Made by a program: the position numbers and the translations under genes. The notes under the pieces were generated by a model. It was not told the DNA's origin. It searched no databases and was given only the letters and a program-made list of their open reading frames with translations. Shown piece by piece: positions 58,226 through 64,000 of a DNA stretch of 64,000 bases. The DNA lies in NCBI RefSeq assembly GCF_000172795.2, contig NZ_CP020947.1, positions 747,001 to 811,000 of the forward strand, written 5' to 3'. The stretch is from Rhizobium sp. CIAT894 (lineage in GTDB: Bacteria > Pseudomonadota > Alphaproteobacteria > Rhizobiales > Rhizobiaceae). The stretch's first letter is position 1. Each line of letters begins with the position of its first letter.

Positions 58226-59193
58226 CAAATTACTTCTGTACCCTTTTCGACAAAGGCTATCTCATCAAGGGAATGGCCATGATGGAGAGCCTTGTCGAGT
58301 GGTGCCCCGACGCGCATGTCTTTGTGCTTTGCATGGACGAAACGACGCAGGAAATATTGACCGCCTCCGGGCGGCCTTACATCACCTGCATCGCGCTTGC
58401 CGATCTGGAGACGCCGGAACTTTTGGAAGCGAAGAAATCGCGTGGTGTCGCCGAATATTGCTGGACCCTATCGCCGTGTCTGCCGGCTTTCGTGCTGGAG
58501 CATCATCCGGAAGTCGATTTCATCACCTATCTCGATTCCGATCTGCTGTTCTATTCGCCGATCAGCCCCATCTTCGATGAAATTGGCAACAATTCCATCG
58601 CCATTATCGAACACCGTTTTGCTCCGCGGCTGCAGAAAAGAGAAGTGAATGGCCGTTTCTGTGTGGAATGGGTGAGTTTTCGACGCGATGAAGAGGGAAT
58701 GCGCTGCCTTGCGCGCTGGCGCGAGCAGTGCATCGAATGGTGCTACTATCGCCTCGAAGACGGCAAGATGGGCGACCAGAAATATTTGGACGAATGGCCG
58801 GATCTCTATCCGAATTGCCACATCATCGAACATCCCGGCGCCGGGGTTGCGCCCTGGAATTACGAGAAGTCACATTTTACGCAGGACGCATCCGACAGGA
58901 TCGAGGTCGATGGTTCGCCTTTGATCTTTTATCACTTCCACCAGTTCCAACTGCTGGCCAACGGCGTGTTCGATCGGCTGTCGACGTTCTACACCAACGT
59001 TCGCGCGGAACCGGACGCTGTCTACGAGGCTTATGAGCGTGCGGTGATGCGGGCCTTGCAGGAGATCAGGATGATCTCCCCTGGCTTTTCCGGCGGTCTT
59101 CGCCCGGTAATCCTGGTGCTGGCGCGCAGATGGGTGCAGCGTCATGTACCCTTGCCGGTCAAGCGCTTCCTGCACCATTTCATCAGGTATTGA
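58222..59193 (+). CDS. GT8-like glycosyltransferase
   Basis: A protein of 323 residues: TLFDKGYLIKGMAMMESLVE at the start, DxD motif in FITYLDSDLLFYSP, WTLSPCLPAFVLEH and HFHQFQL. These fit a family-8-like or similar GT-A transferase. The start is ATG 58222 overlapping the methyltransferase stop; GTG 58201 is a weaker option. It is the last gene of the + strand cluster; rmlB converges on it with 39 bases between. Confidence 0.78.
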   Translation: MTNYFCTLFDKGYLIKGMAMMESLVEWCPDAHVFVLCMDETTQEILTASGRPYITCIALADLETPELLEAKKSRGVAEYCWTLSPCLPAFVLEHHPEVDFITYLDSDLLFYSPISPIFDEIGNNSIAIIEHRFAPRLQKREVNGRFCVEWVSFRRDEEGMRCLARWREQCIEWCYYRLEDGKMGDQKYLDEWPDLYPNCHIIEHPGAGVAPWNYEKSHFTQDASDRIEVDGSPLIFYHFHQFQLLANGVFDRLSTFYTNVRAEPDAVYEAYERAVMRALQEIRMISPGFSGGLRPVILVLARRWVQRHVPLPVKRFLHHFIRY

Positions 59194-59232
59194 CGTCACG
59201 CTCGCGGGAGGAGCCTTGCCTCCCCCAAACTG

Positions 59233-60288
59233 CTATTGGTACTGGCGGTCGATCCACTGGCGGTAGCTGCCGCTTGTGACGTTTCTTACCCAGGCCTCGT
59301 TGGCGAGATACCATTCGACAGTCTTGCGAATGCCTGTATTGAACGTCTCGCCCGGGCGCCAGTTCAGTTCACGCTCGATTTTGGCCGCGTCGATGGCGTA
59401 ACGGCGATCATGGCCGGGCCGATCGCGCACAAAGGCGATCTGGGACTTGTAGCTTGCCCGGTCGGGCAGCGGCCTCAATTCATCGAGGATCTCACAGAGC
59501 GTATTGACGACCGACAGGTTCGTCAGTTCGTTCCTGCCGCCGACATTGTAGGTTTCCCCGACTTGTCCATTCTCCAGAACGCGTCGGATCGCGCTGCAAT
59601 GATCCTTGACGAACAGCCAGTCACGCACCTGCATTCCATCTCCGTAGATCGGAATCTGTTTGCCCGAGAGGGCATTATGAATGACCAGGGGAATGAGCTT
59701 CTCGGGAAAGTGATAGGGGCCGTAGTTGTTCGAACAGTTAGTTGTCAGCACCGGCAGGCCATAGGTGTGGTGATAAGCGCGAACCAGGTGATCGCTGGCC
59801 GCCTTGCTGGCGGAATAGGGGCTGTTGGGCTCGTATTTGCGCTCTTCGCTAAAGGCGGCCTCGGTCGGAGCAAGCGAGCCATAGACTTCGTCCGTCGATA
59901 CATGGAGAAAACGAAAGCTCAACCGGAAAGCTTCATCCTGCGCGGCAAGGAATCCGCGGGTGGCCTCCAGCAGGCGGAATGTGCCGACGATATTCGTCTG
60001 AATAAATTCTTCAGGCCCGTGGATCGATCGGTCGACGTGACTCTCGGCGGCGAAGTTCAGGATTGCACGGGGGCGATGGGCGCGGAGCAGTTCCTCGACA
60101 AGATCATAGTCCGCAATACTGCCTTTGACGAAGAGATGGCGCGGATGGCTCCAGACGGAGGCGAGATTCTCCAGATTGCCGGCATATGTCAGCACATCTA
60201 GGTTGACGACCGGTTCATCCTGAAGCGCAAGCCAATCGAGCACGAAGTTCGCGCCGATGAAACCAGCTCCTCCCGTCACCAGGATCAT
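59233..60288 (-). CDS. rmlB: dTDP-glucose 4,6-dehydratase
   Basis: An SDR of 351 residues with TGGAGFIGANFV, FAAESHVDRSI, STDEVYGSL and SPYSASKAASDHL (Y-x3-K), the RmlB signature. It produces dTDP-4-keto-6-deoxyglucose, the substrate of the FdtA-like isomerase. The start 60288 follows AAGGAGGAAAT. It completes the dTDP pathway with rmlA at the other end of the cluster, on the opposite strand, divergent from gmd. Confidence 0.96.
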   Translation of the reverse strand: MILVTGGAGFIGANFVLDWLALQDEPVVNLDVLTYAGNLENLASVWSHPRHLFVKGSIADYDLVEELLRAHRPRAILNFAAESHVDRSIHGPEEFIQTNIVGTFRLLEATRGFLAAQDEAFRLSFRFLHVSTDEVYGSLAPTEAAFSEERKYEPNSPYSASKAASDHLVRAYHHTYGLPVLTTNCSNNYGPYHFPEKLIPLVIHNALSGKQIPIYGDGMQVRDWLFVKDHCSAIRRVLENGQVGETYNVGGRNELTNLSVVNTLCEILDELRPLPDRASYKSQIAFVRDRPGHDRRYAIDAAKIERELNWRPGETFNTGIRKTVEWYLANEAWVRNVTSGSYRQWIDRQYQ

Positions 60289-60468
60289 ATTTCCTCCTTG
60301 GAGATCAGACAATTTGTGAGGCTCTAGTCTCACTGCGCCGGTCCCGCGTCAACCGCAGAGATACGCAATGCTGATTTCGCTTGAGCGGGCGCGGTTATAT
60401 GGGGTTGCGCTAATTCGGCCGTTTCCATAAAAACATCCTAGGGATTGCATCGAAAGACGACGTGAAAA

Positions 60469-61530
60469 ATGACAAAAACTGCGCTTATCACCGGGGTGAC
60501 TGGTCAGGATGGTGCCTATCTGGCCGAATTGCTTCTGAGCAAGGGCTATACGGTGCACGGTATCAAGCGGCGGTCTTCGTCTTTTAATACCGGCCGCATC
60601 GAGCATATCTATCAGGATCCGCATGAGGTGCATCCTCGCTTCATTCTCCACTATGGCGATATGATCGACTCGACCAACCTGCTGCGGATCGTGCAGCAGA
60701 CGCAGCCCGATGAAATCTACAATCTCGCGGCACAAAGCCATGTGGGTGTCAGCTTCGAAACGCCTGAATATACGGCGGATGCCGATGGCGTCGGGACGTT
60801 GAGACTGCTCGAAGCGATCCGTATCCTGGGACTCCAGGAAAAAACCCGGTTCTACCAGGCGTCGACCTCGGAACTCTACGGTCTTGTACAGGAAGTGCCG
60901 CAGAGCGAAAAAACGCCTTTCTACCCGCGTTCTCCCTATGCCGCCGCCAAGCTCTATGCCTACTGGATTGTCGTGAATTATCGCGAGGCCTATGGCATGC
61001 ACGCATCCAACGGCATTCTTTTCAATCACGAAAGCCCGCTTCGCGGAGAAACTTTCGTCACGCGCAAGATCACGATGGCGGTGGCTGCCATCCATCTGGG
61101 GCGGCAGGATAAGCTCTTCCTCGGCAATCTCGACGCCAAGCGTGACTGGGGCCACGCGCGTGAATATGTCGAGGGCATGTGGCGCATGCTGCAGCAGGAC
61201 AAGCCGGATGACTATGTCTTGGCGACCGGCGAGACGACGAGTGTCCGCCAGTTTGTCGAGTGGGCTTTTGCCGACGTGGGCATTGCTTTGGAATGGAAAG
61301 GCTCCGGCGTCGACGAAAAGGGTTATGACTCCGCGTCCGGTGCCTGCCTTGTGGAAATCGACTCGCGGTATTTCCGCCCGACGGAAGTCGACCTTCTGCT
61401 TGGTGATCCGACCAAGGCACGTCAGAAGCTGGGCTGGCAGCACAAGACCCCCGTTCGTCAGCTCGCCGCCGAAATGGTGCGCGAAGATGTCAAGCACTGG
61501 AAGGCCCTGAACAGCCGGAAAGAGATTTGA
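60469..61530 (+). CDS. gmd: GDP-mannose 4,6-dehydratase
   Basis: A protein of 353 residues with [36 protein letters not shown] and [13 protein letters not shown], typical Gmd. It converts GDP-mannose to GDP-4-keto-6-deoxymannose, the precursor of GDP-fucose and related 6-deoxy sugars. It is followed directly by fcl, with the fcl start immediately after its stop. GDP-mannose must come from genes outside the window. Confidence 0.97.
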   Translation: MTKTALITGVTGQDGAYLAELLLSKGYTVHGIKRRSSSFNTGRIEHIYQDPHEVHPRFILHYGDMIDSTNLLRIVQQTQPDEIYNLAAQSHVGVSFETPEYTADADGVGTLRLLEAIRILGLQEKTRFYQASTSELYGLVQEVPQSEKTPFYPRSPYAAAKLYAYWIVVNYREAYGMHASNGILFNHESPLRGETFVTRKITMAVAAIHLGRQDKLFLGNLDAKRDWGHAREYVEGMWRMLQQDKPDDYVLATGETTSVRQFVEWAFADVGIALEWKGSGVDEKGYDSASGACLVEIDSRYFRPTEVDLLLGDPTKARQKLGWQHKTPVRQLAAEMVREDVKHWKALNSRKEI

Positions 61531-62481
61531 GTGTACGACTTGTCCAACAAGAAGATCTGGGTTGCCGGTCATCGCGGTATGGTCGGCAGTGCTCTTGTGC
61601 GCCGGCTTCAATCCGAAGACTGCAACGTCATTACGGCCACGCGCCATGAGGTCGACTTGAAGCGGCAGGACGAGGTCGAGAAATTTGTTGAAGCAAACAG
61701 ACCCGACGCGATCATTCTCGCTGCTGCCAAGGTTGGCGGTATCCTCGCCAATGACAGCTATCCCGCAGAATTCATCTACGACAATCTGATTATCGAAGCG
61801 AATATCTTCGAAGCTGCCCATCGGGGGGGAGTGGACCGGCTGCTGTTCCTGGGGTCGAGCTGCATTTATCCCAAGCTTGCCCCGCAACCGATTCCCGAAG
61901 AGGCTCTGTTGACCGGTGAACTCGAGCCGACCAACGAATGGTATGCGGTCGCCAAGATCGCCGGTATCAAACTTGCGGAAGCCTATCGTAAGCAATACGG
62001 CCGCGATTATATTTCGGCCATGCCGACCAATCTTTATGGCCCGGGCGATAATTTCGACCTGAATTCCAGCCACGTGCTGCCGGCGCTCATCCGCAAGGCG
62101 CACGCTGCGAAACTTCGCAAAGACCCACACATGATGGTCTGGGGCACGGGGACTCCGCGCCGGGAGTTTCTGCACGTCGACGACTGCGCCGACGCTCTGG
62201 TGTTTCTTCTCAAGACATATTCGGGCTCGCAGCACGTCAATGTCGGCTCGGGGACAGATCTCGAAATTATCGAATTGACGCGGTTGGTCTGCCGCGTTGT
62301 CGGTTACGAGGGGGAGATCATTCACGATCTTTCCAAGCCCGATGGCACGCCGCGCAAGTTGATGAGCAATCAGAAACTGCAGGACATGGGCTGGAAGCCG
62401 CGTATCTCGCTCGAGGACGGAATCGCAGCCACTTATGCCTGGTTTCTGGAGTTTGAGAATACGTCCGACCCACCGGTCTGA
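61531..62481 (+). CDS. fcl: GDP-L-fucose synthase
   Basis: A dual epimerase/reductase of 316 residues: VAGHRGMVGSALVRRL, FLGSSCIYPKLAPQPIPEE, NEWYAVAKIAGIKLAE (Y-x3-K) and GSGTDLEIIELTRLV. It turns GDP-4-keto-6-deoxymannose into GDP-L-fucose. Start GTG 61531 lies directly after the gmd stop. Fucose is a known component of R. etli-type O-antigens. No terminator is obvious after it. Confidence 0.96.
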   Translation: MYDLSNKKIWVAGHRGMVGSALVRRLQSEDCNVITATRHEVDLKRQDEVEKFVEANRPDAIILAAAKVGGILANDSYPAEFIYDNLIIEANIFEAAHRGGVDRLLFLGSSCIYPKLAPQPIPEEALLTGELEPTNEWYAVAKIAGIKLAEAYRKQYGRDYISAMPTNLYGPGDNFDLNSSHVLPALIRKAHAAKLRKDPHMMVWGTGTPRREFLHVDDCADALVFLLKTYSGSQHVNVGSGTDLEIIELTRLVCRVVGYEGEIIHDLSKPDGTPRKLMSNQKLQDMGWKPRISLEDGIAATYAWFLEFENTSDPPV

Positions 62482-62717
62482 TGTCAGGCCGGCGAACCAG
62501 CATTTATTCCTGCGTCGATCTCCGCAACACAGACAGTGTAGCCGGGCCGGCGCGTGGGCATATACGAGTGAGAAGATTGCCGCTATGCCGGGGGGATCCA
62601 TCAGCCCGTTGCCGGCGGCATGTTTCCTGTCGATTTCCAGAGCCGCTCGAACACGGTAAGCCGCAGAGGAAATCTTCGCCGCCTGGGTTCAATAAATGCT
62701 CGATCAATGAAAATATT

Positions 62718-62791
62718 TGGCTGGGGAACCTGGACTCGAACCAAGATTAACGGAGTCAGAGTCCGTCGTTCTACCATTGAACTATTCCCCA
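62718..62791 (-). tRNA. tRNA-Gln (CUG)
   Basis: Read on the minus strand, a 74-base cloverleaf begins TGGGGAA (pairs with TTCCCCA) and ends GCCA. The anticodon loop CTCTGAC, between ACGGA and TCCGT, gives anticodon CTG; the T loop is TTCGAGT. The flanking stretches (62482-62717 and 62792-63034) show no recognised gene. Confidence 0.95.
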
Positions 62792-63034
62792 GCAGTTGCG
62801 GCCGAAGCATGGCTTGGCTGCTGTGCGGCGCTTATAACCAAAAGCGGGCGGATTGCAAATACCCGTTTTGAAAAAAATCGGTGCTGTGCGGAAGGCGTGA
62901 AGCCGGCCGCAAATCCCCCGTCCAAAAAAGAATTTGGCGATTTCGGCGGGCGCTGATATTCTTGCGGCAACGCAAAAATCGAATGAGCGCCTGCTGCATA
63001 CCTCAGGACTTGCGCGACGCGGTGGAAAAACAAC

Positions 63035-64000
63035 GTGGAAGACCCCGAAGGCGGCGCAAAGCCGCAATTTGACGGGGCGTCGGCGGCAGGGCGCAAGGAC
63101 GGCAAAAAGTCCAGGCGCCGCAAGGGCAAGCGTGGCGGGCAATCCCGCAACGCGGCTCATCCCGCTTCGCATGAGCCATCCGGCGGTGCCGGACAGCCTG
63201 CGCGCCCGATGGAAGATGCGGCCGGCAATCCGGCCCGCAAGCGCAAGCGTCGCCGTCGCGGCGGCCAGGGTGCTGTGCAAGGCGGTTCATCTCATCCCCA
63301 TGCCATGGAGCAGCCGCAAGCGGCGGGCAATGCCGTGCGCTCCGAAGGCGAGCCGGCGCCGGGCCGGCGCAACCGCCGCAAACATCGCGGCAAGCGCGGT
63401 CTGCAGGGCCGGCCGCTGACGGCGGCAAAGCCTTCCCCGCCGCAGCAGGAGAGCCGCGCGGAGGAGACGGCGCGCATTTCAGTTCCGCGCGAAACGCAAA
63501 ACGGTGCAGCCGCCGGCCGCAAGGGCCGCGGCGATAGCCATCCCGGCTTTCAGGGGGATCGCCAGGCCGGTGACTATACATGGCCGGAAGAACTCTATGC
63601 CGCGCTCGACCTCGGCACCAACAATTGCCGTCTGCTCATCGCCCAGCCGACCCGCCCGGGCCAGTTCCGCGTCGTCGATGCCTTTTCCCGTATCGTGCGC
63701 CTCGGCGAGGGCCTTGCGGCCAGCGGCCGCCTGTCGGACGAGGCGATGGAGCGGGCGATCGAGGCGCTGAGGATCTGCGCTTCCAAGCTCAGAAACCGCG
63801 AGATCCGCCGCATGCGGCTGATCGCCACCGAAGCCTGCCGCCAGGCCGTCAACGGCGAGGAATTCCTCAGCCGGGTCGTTGCCGAAACCGGGCTCGAACT
63901 GGAAATCATCGATCGCGAGACCGAGGCGCGGCTTGCCGTTTCCGGCTGCTCCTCGCTGGTCGGGCGCGAGACGCGCTCGGTCGTGCTCTTCGATATCGGC
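63035..64000 (+). CDS. ppx: Ppx/GppA-family phosphatase, 3' truncated by window edge
   Basis: The frame is open to the window end. After GTG 63035 there is a basic, low-complexity extension of about 185 residues rich in Arg, Lys, Gly and Pro (e.g. GKKSRRRKGKRGGQSRN), then the ASKHA phosphatase domain starting YAALDLGTNNCRLLIA and reaching RLIATEACRQAVNG and SVVLFDIG. Family members hydrolyse polyphosphate or pppGpp. The extension may bind nucleic acid or polyphosphate. The start is supported only by a weak GGTGGAAAAACAAC; no ATG is available in the frame. Confidence 0.85.
   Translation, partial: MEDPEGGAKPQFDGASAAGRKDGKKSRRRKGKRGGQSRNAAHPASHEPSGGAGQPARPMEDAAGNPARKRKRRRRGGQGAVQGGSSHPHAMEQPQAAGNAVRSEGEPAPGRRNRRKHRGKRGLQGRPLTAAKPSPPQQESRAEETARISVPRETQNGAAAGRKGRGDSHPGFQGDRQAGDYTWPEELYAALDLGTNNCRLLIAQPTRPGQFRVVDAFSRIVRLGEGLAASGRLSDEAMERAIEALRICASKLRNREIRRMRLIATEACRQAVNGEEFLSRVVAETGLELEIIDRETEARLAVSGCSSLVGRETRSVVLFDIG

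Noticed and set aside
40767..59193. The polysaccharide cluster as a recently transferred mobile island
   Set aside because: Some genes look less G+C-rich than the core, but no integrase, transposase, direct repeats or att site were found. The tRNA-Gln lies outside the cluster without a duplicated 3' end that I can see.
60349..62601. 750-codon minus-strand frame across gmd and fcl
   Set aside because: Shadow of two unmistakable GDP-sugar enzymes.

Overview
The window looks like chromosomal DNA of a Rhizobium of the leguminosarum/etli/phaseoli type. It has high G+C and alphaproteobacterial genes (a RirA-type iron regulator, a CbrA-type histidine kinase, a phasin, a tRNA-His with A73 and no G-1). 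The order aceA - RamB-like regulator - potFGHI - AsmA-like - acetoacetyl-CoA synthetase - cbrA - phasin ... mmsA - rirA - dppABCDF is the order I recall from the Sinorhizobium meliloti chromosome. No tool was run: functions come from reading motifs, and starts were chosen by Shine-Dalgarno (SD) sequence and family length.

Region 1 (1-37200) is core genome: two chemotaxis receptors, a LysR regulator, the glyoxylate-shunt gene aceA divergent from its probable regulator, a polyamine ABC operon, acetoacetate activation, the cbrA kinase, a phasin, tRNA-His, a LysR/monooxygenase pair, methylmalonate-semialdehyde dehydrogenase, rirA with candidate iron-control sites, a dipeptide ABC operon, gluconokinase, a D-amino-acid dehydrogenase-like enzyme, a type III polyketide synthase coupled to an isoprenylcysteine-methyltransferase-like enzyme, and an ECF sigma/anti-sigma pair.

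Region 2 (37379-62481) is devoted to surface polysaccharide and signalling. After a GGDEF/EAL protein and a divergent glycosyltransferase, twenty tightly packed + strand genes (40767-59193) make nucleotide sugars (rmlA, fdtA/fdtB-like), export polysaccharide (Wzm/Wzt ABC transporter) and encode a sialic-acid-like (nonulosonic acid) module: LegB-like dehydratase, nucleotidyltransferase, epimerase, radical SAM protein, NeuB-like synthase, SpsF-like cytidylyltransferase and PseG/SpsG-like protein. WbqC, PIG-L deacetylase, a DUF115/GT42-like protein, methyltransferases and glycosyltransferases follow. rmlB lies at the far end in opposite orientation, followed by gmd and fcl (GDP-fucose). I read this as an O-antigen locus whose repeat unit or cap contains a 3-amino-3,6-dideoxyhexose, fucose and a nonulosonic-acid-like sugar.

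Region 3 (62718-64000) returns to core genome: tRNA-Gln(CUG) and the start of a Ppx/GppA phosphatase with a long basic N-terminal extension, cut by the window end.

The most novel item is the nonulosonic-acid-like module. It lacks recognisable dedicated LegC/LegH genes but adds a radical SAM enzyme, WbqC, a PIG-L deacetylase and a candidate transferase.
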